NCBI RefSeq assembly: GCF_033449965.1
Contig: NZ_CP137761.1
Span: 496,001-560,000, forward strand
Length of the DNA stretch: 64,000 nt
Direction of reading: 5' to 3'
Origin: Bacillus sp. T3
GTDB lineage: Bacteria > Bacillota > Bacilli > Bacillales > Cytobacillaceae
Shown: piece by piece, positions 17,167-26,329 of the stretch
Layout: every line of letters starts with the position of its first letter
Position numbering within the stretch: position 1 is the stretch's first letter
Made by a program: the position numbers and the translations under genes
Notes under the pieces: generated by a model
Seen by the model: only the letters and a program-made list of their open reading frames with translations
What the model was told of the DNA's origin: nothing
Database searches by the model: none

Positions 17167-19713
17167 TTAGTAATTTTTTTTCTTAAATAATAATCTACTG
17201 ATAATCAGAATGATACTACACCCAATTGTCACGATACAACCTAATATAAAACCAGGAGGCAAATACTTTAATTCAATACTATGTGTGCCTTGCTGTATAT
17301 CAAAACCGATGAATCCACCTAGTTTTTCTACTTTTACAGGTTCCCCATCTAGAGTTGCTTTCCAGCCACGGTCATAAGGGATTGATAAAAATAATGTATT
17401 TGCTTTTTGTACATTAATGTCTCCATTAATTTTTGTATTTGTCCAATTGGATACCTTTAGAGACTGTGATTTCAATTCATCAATCTGCTGTTCAAACTTT
17501 TTCATGTCTAATGCATAATACATCTCTTGAGATAATTGAGTTTCTGGTACTACAAACTCTATCTTTACCGTAACTCTTTCATTTGAAAAAGCACCTAAAT
17601 CTAATACCCTCTCATTATGATAGGTCGGATAAACTCCAAGAGGTTTTCCATTTATATATATATTAGTCTCGTTAAACCCTGCAAATCCTTTTCCAGCTGA
17701 TAAAAACATGTAAAATTGCTTTTTATCGGATAAATCAAAGGATTTTTCAATAGATCCTTCCAATTCTGGCTTAATCTTCTTAATTAGTTGAACTGAGCCA
17801 TTTTTTGTAACTTCAAGATTGTTATAGCGAGTGGAATTTGCCTTCGCTTTTGTGAAAAGTTCAGAACCGATAAAAGTATTTTGCTTGATAAAAGGATTAT
17901 CTTCGGAAATATTAAAATCCACCTGCTTTTTATCCACTACAAAGCCAATCGGTAGGACATTCTGATTTTCATATAAACAAAACTCACCTTTACAATTCAT
18001 CTTTTTATATCCATGTTTATTGATTGATTTATTAGTAACTGCATATTTAAACCCAAACATTGCGTCAGTAGAAAGGATCCCATTATTTTGTGCAGCGGAC
18101 CGTGGTCCTAAAGTAGTACTGTATCCCAATTCATTCAGAAATTTATGTAATGTACCGTTTGATAGGGTATTAAAATTTGTCATTCCATTATAGCCAAATC
18201 GCATTGAATCATTTGCTGTTAATAAGTTTGCTGCATTTGTACGAAATAAACCGGAATCATTATTGTTCATTTCCTTTATAATGTGCTCAAATGAAGAATT
18301 AGCATTATAAACATTTCTTGGGATACTGTATCCAGGATAACTATTTAATGTTTTAACATGATGATAAGCATTGAAGCTCATCTCAATACAAATGGTGATT
18401 AATAGTAAAGCAGAAACCCAATTTCGTCGACTACTAACAGACACTTTTAGATATAGCAACAAGCTAAATATTGTCATAAATCCAATATTTAATAACGCCT
18501 TCTTGATTGACATCCATTCTGGAGTTAGCTTTGTTAATAACATTAAGATAAAAACATTGACTGCATATATAATAAATAAAGAAGGAACTTTTCTTTTGTC
18601 AAAAGTACAATACGCTCTATAAGCCAGGTAAATTAAAACAAAAGAAAAAACAAAAGAAAAGCGGTATTCATATCCGACCGGTTCTTCAAATGCATGCCAA
18701 ATAATATTAATTCCCTTAATTTGAAAACTCAAAAACAATAGCCACAATAAAAGAAAATACATAATTTTTTCTTTAATATTTATTATTGAATTAATAAAGA
18801 ATAGTGGAAATAACAATAAGACGAATACGCCGCTATAAACATTTGGCATATCAAATAGATGGGTACTTCCTGTATAAAGTTTTGTGGAAAATTCAAAAAA
18901 ACCAAAGGAAGTATCCAACATTCCTTCCCAATTGGTTGGCTGGTTAGTGTTGTTTTTTAAATGTAAGAATGTAGGAACTGTGATAAATGCCGATAACCCT
19001 CCTGCAAGTAATGTACAGACAAAAAAGGAAGCAAATATTTTTAATTTGTTTATTACATCACTGTTTTCAATAGAAATAATTCGAATAATAAAATAAAGGA
19101 ATGTAAATATCCCTACCATGTAAGCAATATAGAAATTTGCAATAAACAAAATAGCTAAGGAGATAATCAGGAATTTATATTTGTAAGTGAATAATTTTTC
19201 AACTCCCAATAAAACCATTGGAAGCATATAAATCGCATCCAACCACATAATGTTAAAGAAATAGCCAATCGAAAATGAAATTAACGCATAAGCGGTTGAA
19301 AATAATAAAGGATTTAACCTTTCACCCTTAATCATATTAGACAAATATACGTTCATCATTAAACCTGCTAAGCCAATCTTAATAAGGCTCATTAAAATAA
19401 AGGCTTCAGGCATAAACTTAGGGCCAAAAAATAAGACAATAACTGAAACCGGACTTGATAAATAATAAGCAAAAGTCGCCCAAAAATTTAATCCCATCCC
19501 TGCTTCCCAAGCGTAGAAGATACTACCATTCCCTGTTAACACATTATAAAAGTAATTATAAAACTGAATATATTGAGTAAATTGATCGGCCATTAGAATT
19601 GAACGTTCCCCAAATGGGTATACCCTCCAAAGGGCAAAGACTCCTCCTAGTAAAAGAAAGGGCAATATAAAAGAAGGGACGAATTTTTTTAATCGTTCAT
19701 AAATTTTTTTCAT
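17167..19713 (-). CDS. YfhO-family membrane glycosyltransferase
   Basis: About 848 residues from ATG at 19713, chosen because GGAGG lies nine bases upstream. A 21-residue longer frame lacks a site. Some 12 transmembrane helices fill residues 10-450, with an early extracytoplasmic loop DQFTQYIQFYNYFYN (acidic residue expected at the GT-C active site). A large extracytoplasmic domain (about 480-830) and one C-terminal helix follow. The size fits YfhO, which in B. subtilis and Listeria works with CsbB and GtcA to glycosylate lipoteichoic acid: CsbB loads the lipid carrier, GtcA flips it, YfhO transfers the sugar. The csbB-like gene lies just upstream on the same strand, 120 bases away. Confidence 0.85.
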   Translation of the reverse strand: MKKIYERLKKFVPSFILPFLLLGGVFALWRVYPFGERSILMADQFTQYIQFYNYFYNVLTGNGSIFYAWEAGMGLNFWATFAYYLSSPVSVIVLFFGPKFMPEAFILMSLIKIGLAGLMMNVYLSNMIKGERLNPLLFSTAYALISFSIGYFFNIMWLDAIYMLPMVLLGVEKLFTYKYKFLIISLAILFIANFYIAYMVGIFTFLYFIIRIISIENSDVINKLKIFASFFVCTLLAGGLSAFITVPTFLHLKNNTNQPTNWEGMLDTSFGFFEFSTKLYTGSTHLFDMPNVYSGVFVLLLFPLFFINSIINIKEKIMYFLLLWLLFLSFQIKGINIIWHAFEEPVGYEYRFSFVFSFVLIYLAYRAYCTFDKRKVPSLFIIYAVNVFILMLLTKLTPEWMSIKKALLNIGFMTIFSLLLYLKVSVSSRRNWVSALLLITICIEMSFNAYHHVKTLNSYPGYSIPRNVYNANSSFEHIIKEMNNNDSGLFRTNAANLLTANDSMRFGYNGMTNFNTLSNGTLHKFLNELGYSTTLGPRSAAQNNGILSTDAMFGFKYAVTNKSINKHGYKKMNCKGEFCLYENQNVLPIGFVVDKKQVDFNISEDNPFIKQNTFIGSELFTKAKANSTRYNNLEVTKNGSVQLIKKIKPELEGSIEKSFDLSDKKQFYMFLSAGKGFAGFNETNIYINGKPLGVYPTYHNERVLDLGAFSNERVTVKIEFVVPETQLSQEMYYALDMKKFEQQIDELKSQSLKVSNWTNTKINGDINVQKANTLFLSIPYDRGWKATLDGEPVKVEKLGGFIGFDIQQGTHSIELKYLPPGFILGCIVTIGCSIILIISRLLFKKKNY

Positions 19714-19833
19714 TTTTTCCTCCAATAACTTCCACTCGTTAACATTACATGAAAATAGGCATCGAATTTTCGACACCTATTTCGCTTTATATTATAAAAA
19801 ATATATTGTCGAAGTTCTTACTTATTGTATCCT

Positions 19834-20826
19834 CTATCCTTTATTTACAACTCCGATTTTCCTTTTATTTACACTTTCAGCTATTTTATTGGTGGATTTT
19901 TCCTTAACAATGTAATTTGGTCGTGCTTTGACCTCGATAAAAATTCTTCCGATATATTCACCAATAATCCCGAGGAATATTAACTGAATACCACCAAAAA
20001 ATAAAATAATGGATACGATTGATGAATAACCGCTAACAGGGTTACCAAATAAAAGCTTTGAAAAAATCACATAAAACATATAGAAAAACGCAGAACTAGC
20101 TGTAAAAAAACCAAAATAGGTAGCCCAGCGTAGTGGAGAAATGGTAAATGATACAATACCATCTATAGCATAATGAACTAATTTCCAAAAACTCCAGCTA
20201 GAATTTCCTACTGCTCTTTCCACATTTTCAAATTCGATACATTTTGAATTATAACCAACCCACATAAACAAACCTTTTGCAAAACGATTCCGCTCTTTTA
20301 ACCTCAAAAAGCTGTCAACTGCTTTTCGATCCATCAAACGATAATCTCTGGCGCCATCAACAATCTGTACATCGCTCATATTGTTAATTAGCTTATAGAA
20401 TTGTTTTGCAAACCAGCTTCGAATAGGTGGTTCACCACTTCGAGTGGATCTTCTTGTATAAACAACGTCATAACCGCCGATTAACCAATCATCAATCATT
20501 TGCGGTAATAAACTTGGTGGGTCCTGAAGGTCCACATCCATTAAGACAACAGCATCGCCGTATGCAGCTTCAATCCCAGCTAACATAGCAGCCTCTTTAC
20601 CGAAGTTTCGGCTAAAGCTGATATATCTTACGTTTGATTCTTTCTTACTTAATTCTTTCATTTTTAGCTCTGTTAAATCCTTACTACCATCATTGACATA
20701 GATAAATTCATAATCAATACCTTCAATTTCTTTTAGAACCGGATTAACAACAGAGTAAAACAATTCAATTGATTTTTCTTCGTTATAACAAGGAACGACG
20801 ACGGAAACTACCTTCAACACATTCAC
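19834..20826 (-). CDS. csbB: CsbB-like undecaprenyl-phosphate glycosyltransferase (GT2)
   Basis: 330 residues (B. subtilis CsbB 329), GTG start. A GT2 domain fills residues 1-230: VVPCYNEE, YVNDGSKD, SRNFGKEAAMLAGI, LMDVDLQDPP (DXD-type metal site) and RDYRLMDRKA. Two C-terminal transmembrane helices follow (about 235-260 and 270-295) with GIIGEYIGRIFIEVKARPNYI, the standard ending of DPM1/CsbB-type enzymes. It makes undecaprenyl-phosphate sugar (GlcNAc in B. subtilis) at the inner face of the membrane. It is probably cotranscribed with the yfhO-like gene downstream. In B. subtilis csbB is SigB-dependent. I see no clear SigB box here. Confidence 0.85.
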   Translation of the reverse strand: MNVLKVVSVVVPCYNEEKSIELFYSVVNPVLKEIEGIDYEFIYVNDGSKDLTELKMKELSKKESNVRYISFSRNFGKEAAMLAGIEAAYGDAVVLMDVDLQDPPSLLPQMIDDWLIGGYDVVYTRRSTRSGEPPIRSWFAKQFYKLINNMSDVQIVDGARDYRLMDRKAVDSFLRLKERNRFAKGLFMWVGYNSKCIEFENVERAVGNSSWSFWKLVHYAIDGIVSFTISPLRWATYFGFFTASSAFFYMFYVIFSKLLFGNPVSGYSSIVSIILFFGGIQLIFLGIIGEYIGRIFIEVKARPNYIVKEKSTNKIAESVNKRKIGVVNKG

Positions 20827-21002
20827 CGTGCCCTTTCTATTTTTATTGTATAACAGTGATGAAATCTCGTCGGTAAATTGTATTTGACCAACAATGAGTA
20901 TTTATGGAACAAAACAGTACTATTGTATCAATTCATCTATATATTTACAATACAAAGGATGAATTATAGTAAATTATGGTTATAAATTATTTTAAAAAAA
21001 TA

Positions 21003-21131
21003 ATGGATAATAAGAAAGGGGGTTTCAATTACCTTGTATTTGTTGGAATAACTACATAAGTAACTATTGCAAGCTACGGACTCCTAACAAAAATAATGAA
21101 ATATTGATTATAAGTTAGCAACAATGGTTGG
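21003..21131 (+). pseudogene. Decayed fragment of a second gtrA gene
   Basis: Opens with ATGGATAATAAGAAAGG and keeps TTGCAAGCTACGGACTCC and TAACAAAAATAATG, matching the first ~130 bases of gtrA at 16559. It carries an in-frame stop (ATAAG after ACTAC) and small indels, and the rest of the gene is missing. A terminator-like hairpin follows at once. Confidence 0.85.
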
Positions 21132-21137
21132 TTACAA

Positions 21138-21177
21138 GACAAAAGGCACTCGATGTACCAATCGAATGCCTTTTGTC
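21138..21177 (+). terminator. Hairpin after the gtrA remnant
   Basis: GACAAAAGGCACTCGAT and ATCGAATGCCTTTTGTC form a 17-bp stem with one mismatch and a six-base loop. It may be the former terminator of the lost gtrA copy. The T-run is short. Confidence 0.55.
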
Positions 21178-21374
21178 GTCATAAATTTTAAAAATAAATT
21201 AACTTTCATACAACTAATAGGTAACCCATCAGGATTCAAGGGAAAATATGTCGCTTGTTCGTAACCGGATCGATTCGAATCGGTTCAACATCCACACCGA
21301 TTTACAACAGCAACTCATGTCAGCCTTTGAGTGTTGTATTTGGCATTCTGCATTCTTCTATGTAAACCTTTTAA

Positions 21375-21735
21375 TTATTTTATGGCAAAAATTTCCTCGA
21401 AAGAGGACACGCGTATTAATTGGTTTTTTAAGTCAATATCAGAGCCGACCTGGCTCGCCTGCAGACTAGTAACGGCACTTTTAGGAGCTATATTGTATTT
21501 TGCTTTAAATGGTTTTGCTAAAATTAATTCCATTCCTTTTTTCATTTTGTCTTCTTTATCAGTTGTGGTAATTTTCAAATCTGAGGTGTCAACAATCAGA
21601 ACATAGTCATTAAAATTTTTGTTATATAATTTGCTTTCTAGCTCCAATAAATATGAAGTATTTTCCTTTTCATCCAGTAAGCCTGCAAGTAATAATGAAT
21701 TGCTTTTCTAATATGTTAATTTCGATTTTGTACAT
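21375..21735 (-). pseudogene. Unrecognised protein, frameshifted near its start
   Basis: ATG at 21733-21735 follows a very good GGAGGG site and reads MYKIEINILEK. One base later the open frame continues in another phase as SLLLAGLLDEKENTSYLLELESKLYNKN and runs to the stop near 21375. The product would be about 119 residues with alternating hydrophobic strands (DYVLIVDTSDLKI, KAKYNIAPKSAV) and a final IRVSSFEEIFAI helix. This is loosely reminiscent of STAS/SEC14-like single-domain proteins, but I cannot place it. The extra base lies in GAAAAGCAATTC (~21700), which is not a CCNGG site, so this may be a true mutation. Confidence 0.5.
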
Positions 21736-22026
21736 AATGCCCTCCGCTGTTAAGGTTTTGGTTTGGATTTAAGTAATATTTCTATAATTTAAAGTATGTT
21801 CCTTAAAATAACCTTAAACTTAATTTCTATTGCTAATTGAGAATAAATGAATATAAAATTCACATAACAGAGTAAGGGAGAATTCTCTACAAAATACGGA
21901 AAATAAGAGATAGGTAAAGGCAACGAGGTAAATCCTTTACGTGGACTTGGATGAGAGGAAATGCATAAATGTAAATTAATGAGAGGCTCCAAGGAATAGG
22001 AAGCAGAAGAACAGTCCTTCTGCTTC

Positions 22027-22926
22027 CTATTTCAAAGCCCAGACTCCCTGTTCAAAGTAAAGAATCACATCTTCCATTCTTTGTTTCTGTGATTCTGCCA
22101 TTGGTAGCTGTGTTGCTTGCTCGAGCTTGATCCATTTGTAGGCTGTTGATTCGCTGTCCATTTCAAAATGACCATTTGTAATCGTCCCCCTGTACAGAAT
22201 CGCAAATTCCTGCCGAACCTCGCCATCTGAATAGGCAATGACTGTCTTAGGATTCGAATAGGTTCCGATGATGTCGGTGACTTCGACCTTGTAGCCTGTT
22301 TCTTCTTGGACTTCTCTGATTGCGCATGTTTTTAAATCTTCTCCGAAATCCATCGTTCCACCGGGCATTGTCCATTTTCCGTTATCACGACGTTGCAAAA
22401 GCAAAATTTCGTTTTGGTCATTCACAATCGCAACTGCGGCAGCCGGCTTAATCGAATTTGCAGCTGGTGCACTCGGATCATTTGTAAAATCAGAACGAGT
22501 TATTTTCATTTGCGATTGCAGCCACTCTGCTACTTTATCTGTCAGTTCAAGCTCTTGTTTATCATTCCCAGGTGGTGTTTTGATGAAAAAAATGGTCGTA
22601 CCAGGCTTTGACTTTTGTGCATAACGAACACCAGGCGGAGTTTTATAAAAGTCGCCTTTTTTAAACTGATAGACTTCACCTGTTTCCACATCTAAATATT
22701 CTGTCATTCCACTCATCAAATATTGATATTCATTCGCTTGCGTATGGTAGTGCGGCTTTTCATATGAAAAATTGTTATAAGCTGTGATTCCAATTTCAAT
22801 TTGATCATCATCAATATGTACTAATTTTTGCGGTCGGGCCAATTTTCCCACTAAATATTCTCTCGTGGAATCAGTCAAAGCAGCATCGATATCCTTCTTC
22901 GCAATCAACCGAATTTTCCGTTCCAT
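22027..22926 (-). CDS. Cupin-Nudix fusion hydrolase
   Basis: 299 residues with two domains. The N-terminal half (about 40-120) is a cupin-like beta barrel: PHYHTQANEYQYLMSG, with His-X-His and a Glu as metal ligands, then GDFYKTPPGVRY. The C-terminal half (about 160-290) is a Nudix hydrolase with a complete Nudix box, GTMDFGEDLKTCAIREVQEETGY (fits GX5EX7REUXEEXGU), and KPAAAVAIVNDQNEILLLQRR before it. The two are joined by a linker rich in Pro and Ala. GGAGGGATCG precedes the ATG. It is single. Nudix enzymes hydrolyse X-linked nucleoside diphosphates, and the cupin might bind or isomerise the substrate's sugar (inference). Confidence 0.85.
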   Translation of the reverse strand: MERKIRLIAKKDIDAALTDSTREYLVGKLARPQKLVHIDDDQIEIGITAYNNFSYEKPHYHTQANEYQYLMSGMTEYLDVETGEVYQFKKGDFYKTPPGVRYAQKSKPGTTIFFIKTPPGNDKQELELTDKVAEWLQSQMKITRSDFTNDPSAPAANSIKPAAAVAIVNDQNEILLLQRRDNGKWTMPGGTMDFGEDLKTCAIREVQEETGYKVEVTDIIGTYSNPKTVIAYSDGEVRQEFAILYRGTITNGHFEMDSESTAYKWIKLEQATQLPMAESQKQRMEDVILYFEQGVWALK

Positions 22927-23068
22927 TCGATCCCTCCATTTGTATAAAAACTACAGGATATATTCAATATACAACAAATTCGAAACACGAAATGAAGCAG
23001 TTATGAAAAAATGTATGAAAAAAGCCCACCTAACTTACCTATTTTAGATTATAAATTCATTGACTGTG

Positions 23069-24021
23069 TTAAGGGATTTTCCTCTTTTTATTAGAAGCAT
23101 AACTATGCAAAATCATCCCTAGAATAACAACGAATATTCCAAACCAGGATAATAGCGAAGGGATGGGAATCGACAAAAATAGTAATTCCCCAGTTAATGC
23201 AAATAGCACTTCCATTGATTGTGTTGCTTCTACAGAGGCTAGCTTTTTCAAGTTTCCTCTTACCATATCGGTTGCTTTGAAAAATAAGACCGTTGCGATG
23301 ACGCCTGAACAAATGGCGACTAGCAAAGCTTGAAGACTTTGTCCTTTACTAGGTAATCCTTCGGTAAAGAGTCCGTACATAGAAAGTAACAACCAAAATG
23401 GCAGACTGGCTAAGGTCATGCCTAGCACCCGTTGATAGGCATCTAACCGTCCTCCACATACCTCCATCATTTTTCGATTTCCTAATGGATAAGCAAATGA
23501 GGCAATTAGGACCAGGGATAATACCTAGTAATAGATTTTCTACTGAAAATTTCTGAGCATGTTCGATTTGCAATAATACAATTCCAAGCAGAATGATAAG
23601 GGACATAACAAGACCTTTAAACGGAATTTGCCCTCTTATTTGTAAAGGTCCATTCTTTGTGTGGATTGTTTCAAAAAATAACGGCGCAAGCAATGCGCCT
23701 GAAATAATGGTAATTTGCCAAGTTCCGGCAATTAGCCATCCAGGGTGAGTAAGCTGCCGCAAAACACAATGGGGCATAAAATAAGCCGAATCCAACAACA
23801 CTCCATAAGAACCAGCTTACCGGTTGGTTTCTCATTTCGGTCCATAGGGGGCGTAAATTTTTCCGAATGAGGACAATGAACAAAAGAAAAGGAATCATAA
23901 AGATATATCTAAGCGAAGCACTCCATATCCAACTACCGCCTGATAACTCCATCGATGCATTAAGAACAAAAGTAAAAGCAAAAAATAAAGCCGAACAAAT
24001 ACCAATTAAAATAGGCTGCAA
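23069..24021 (-). pseudogene. EmrE/EamA-type membrane transporter, two frameshifts
   Basis: Three overlapping frames make one ~317-residue protein with about ten transmembrane helices, of the multidrug-resistance efflux family related to EamA. Examples are ILIGICSALFFAFTFVLNASM, SWFLWSVVGFGLFYAPLCFAAAYSP and GIFVVILGMILHSY. The likely start is TTG at 24021, with GAGGTGA upstream. The shifts are at CCCTGG near 23740 and CCCTGG near 23513. In each, removing one base joins the frames without loss (AAYSPGWLIAGTW; GII-VLIASFAYPLGNRK). Two errors in the same kind of site point to sequencing artefacts. The substrate is unknown. Confidence 0.75.
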
Positions 24022-24196
24022 AAATGTCACCTCGTATGGAAACAGGAAGCCGGTTCTCTGCTTCCTTGTTGAAGGAAGCGAAGACCCTCCATTCGTCTTC
24101 CGCAAATTTTGTAGAATATAAATATGAATTCGGTGAAGTATATTACCAATAAATGGATAGACTAAGCGTATTAGCTAAATTTAAGGAGCAATTCAA

Positions 24197-24667
24197 ATGG
24201 TAGGTCTCATTATTTCCATTATCGTGTTTAACACGGTGGCTTATAAAGAAAACAAACTATTAATTGGTAGCCAAGTTGCCCATATTTGGTTGTTCACAAT
24301 TGCTCTCCAAACCGTTTTCGACACTTATGTAGATTTAAAATATCATGCTTATTGGTATTTTTCAAAAAATGTTGATTGGGAATCGTTAATTGCACTAGTC
24401 TTTTTAGTTCCACCCGTAAATGTGTTGTTCATCAACTGGTTTCCCTATCAAAAGAAATTAGCAAAGAAAATACTTTATTTTATCGTATGGGAAGCAGGAT
24501 TGCTGTTTTACGAATGGCTGACATTAAGTCCTTCACCATGGGGCTATTTTCATTACGGCTGGTGGAGTCTTTGGCATTCCCTTTTCATGAATCCTATTCT
24601 TCTCTTAATTCTGATGGGGTATTACAAATGGATTAGTCATTTGGATTGGAGCGTTCCAGACAGATGA
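24197..24667 (+). CDS. CBO0543-like small membrane protein
   Basis: 156 residues with four or five transmembrane helices. It carries conserved aromatic-rich blocks: TVFDTYVDLKYHAYWYF near residue 45, VPPVNVLFINWFPY near 80, and EAGLLFYEWLTLSPSPWGYFHYGWW near 110. These match the CBO0543 family of Bacillus and Clostridium, whose function is unknown. The start is ATG with AAGGAGC upstream (24181-24187). It is divergent from the EmrE-type gene, 175 bases away. I see no regulator beside it. Confidence 0.65.
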   Translation: MVGLIISIIVFNTVAYKENKLLIGSQVAHIWLFTIALQTVFDTYVDLKYHAYWYFSKNVDWESLIALVFLVPPVNVLFINWFPYQKKLAKKILYFIVWEAGLLFYEWLTLSPSPWGYFHYGWWSLWHSLFMNPILLLILMGYYKWISHLDWSVPDR

Positions 24668-24735
24668 AGAAGAGGTGAATTACTCTTAGGGTATCCTGGT
24701 TTCTATTTGTGTTCTTGTTTCAAATGTTATATTTA

Positions 24736-24906
24736 GCGTGCATATCAGGAAAACTTGTATCAAAAGTTGTGGGAAACGTGCATAAATTTTAAAAGTTGTA
24801 TCATAAAAGTTGAAAGTCGTGCATATATTTCAAAAGTTGTATCATATATTTTTAAGGTTGAATCATAAACGATCTTTTGTGTGCATAAGTGGAAAATCCT
24901 GTGCAT
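24736..24906. repeat. Degenerate ~40-bp tandem repeat
   Basis: GTGCATA recurs at 24738, 24778, 24819 and 24881, with AAAAGTTGTATCAT between copies. Two units are well preserved and the rest are worn. No open frame runs through it. Confidence 0.55.
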
Positions 24907-24982
24907 TTAATTTTATGAAAAAATGATTTTTCTGAAAAAAATTACTGATTTTTATGAAATTCACTTTATATTTTTAAAAAGG

Positions 24983-25022
24983 ACCTCATTTTGTCTCAAA
25001 AAAGAGATAAAATGAGGTTTTT
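24983..25022 (+). terminator. Terminator-like hairpin
   Basis: ACCTCATTTTGTCTC pairs with GAGATAAAATGAGGT (one G-T pair), followed by TTTTTG. It isolates the iron-transport operon from upstream transcription. Confidence 0.75.
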
Positions 25023-25177
25023 GTTGTTTTAGTGCTAGGAAACTATGAATTTCTGTTGATACGCCGTATTTATCTCGCAGTTGACAGATATTTTTACTAT
25101 AAACATATTTTTTATGAAATTGTCAGATTTTTCATTGACATAGGTGACAATTACAATTAGAATAAAAGTCGTTGAGT

Positions 25178-25196
25178 GATAATGATTATCATTATC
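25178..25196. promoter_or_regulatory. Fur box
   Basis: GATAATGATTATCATTATC is a 19-base match to the classic Fur consensus (GATAATGATWATCATTATC) and sits 50 bases upstream of the iron-binding lipoprotein start. It predicts repression of the operon in iron-replete cells. Confidence 0.93.
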
Positions 25197-25245
25197 GGGA
25201 AATATATTAAAAAATACATAAACAAAGAAAAGGTGGCAGTGAATC

Positions 25246-26328
25246 ATGAATCTGGGGAAATTAGTTAAGCCTCTATTAGTAAGTAGTGTACTAGCGCTTG
25301 GTCTAGCAGGATGCAGTACAACTCAAAGCGGTTCCGAAACGAAAAAAGAATCAGCCGAACCGAAGAAGGCTGAGAATCAAGTCGTTAATGTCTATACAGC
25401 TCGACATTACGAAGCAGATGATGCAGTGTACCAAAATTTCACGGAAAAAACAGGCATCAAAGTAAATGTTGTCAAGGCTGAGGCGGAAGAGCTGATTGAA
25501 AGGCTGAAGCGTGAAGGCGAAAGTACTCAAGCAGACTTATTCATTACGGTTGACGGTGGTGTCCTTGCCAACGCTAAGAAAAATGATGTTCTTCAAGCCG
25601 TTACCTCTGATAAGATCGAAAAAAATGTACCCGCGAAATTCCGTGATAAGGATAATCAGTGGGTTGGTATGGCGACAAGAGCACGCGTTATCGCTTATTC
25701 GAAGGACCGTGTTACTCCTGATCAACTATCCACATATGAGGACTTAACAAGCGATAAATGGAAAGGTAAAGTATTAGCACGTTCATCAACAAGCTTATAT
25801 AACCAGTCATTACTAGCTTCTTTTATTGAGTTAAATGGCGAAGAAAAAGCTGAACAATGGGCTTCTGGTATCGTGAAAAACTTCGCACGACAGCCAGATG
25901 GTGGAGATCGTGACCAGGCGAAGGCGATTGCTGCAGGCGTGGGTGATGTGGCAATCATGAACACGTATTATGTTGGTCTACTTGCAAATTCTGAAGATCC
26001 GGAAGAAGTGAAAGTAGCGAACAGCATCGGTGTTTTCTATCCGAACCAAGAAACAGCTGGAACGCATGTAAACATAAGTGGAATTGGTTTGACTAAGCAT
26101 AGTAAAAATAAAGAAAATGCAATTAAGCTAATTGAGTATATGACGGATGTTGAAGCTCAGGAGTTCTTATCCTCAAACAACTTTGAGTTCCAGGTTAACC
26201 CAAAAGCAAAGCAAGCAGAGTTGCTTGAATCATGGGGCGATTTTAAAATGCAAAAGCTTGATTTTGATAGTTTAGGAGAGCACAATCAAAAGGCTATCGA
26301 AATCTTCAATAAAACGGGATGGAAGTAA
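25246..26328 (+). CDS. Ferric iron ABC transporter, substrate-binding lipoprotein
   Basis: 360 residues. The signal peptide ends in a lipobox (LALGLAG-C, Cys near 23), then a Ser/Glu/Lys-rich linker, then a periplasmic-binding fold of the iron family: VNVYTARHYEADDAVYQNFTEKTGIKVNVV at the N-lobe, QADLFITVDGG, ARSSTSLYNQSLLASFI and NTYYVGLLANSEDPEEV, the Tyr pair that usually binds Fe3+. GGTGGCAG ribosome site. It is first in a three-gene operon with the permease two bases downstream. The Fur box lies upstream. It resembles FutA/FbpA proteins that take up free ferric iron. Confidence 0.9.
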   Translation: MNLGKLVKPLLVSSVLALGLAGCSTTQSGSETKKESAEPKKAENQVVNVYTARHYEADDAVYQNFTEKTGIKVNVVKAEAEELIERLKREGESTQADLFITVDGGVLANAKKNDVLQAVTSDKIEKNVPAKFRDKDNQWVGMATRARVIAYSKDRVTPDQLSTYEDLTSDKWKGKVLARSSTSLYNQSLLASFIELNGEEKAEQWASGIVKNFARQPDGGDRDQAKAIAAGVGDVAIMNTYYVGLLANSEDPEEVKVANSIGVFYPNQETAGTHVNISGIGLTKHSKNKENAIKLIEYMTDVEAQEFLSSNNFEFQVNPKAKQAELLESWGDFKMQKLDFDSLGEHNQKAIEIFNKTGWK

Positions 26329-26329
26329 T

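Larger units (their letters stand above)
20827..21374. other. Intergenic region upstream of csbB
   Basis: About 550 bases without an intact gene. It holds the decayed gtrA copy and a hairpin described separately, plus a TA-rich stretch (20930-21000) that probably carries the csbB promoter. Confidence 0.5.
24668..25245. other. Intergenic region before the iron transporter
   Basis: Holds the ~40-bp repeat, a strong hairpin at 24983-25018 and the Fur box at 25178-25196. I see no gene in it. Confidence 0.6.
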
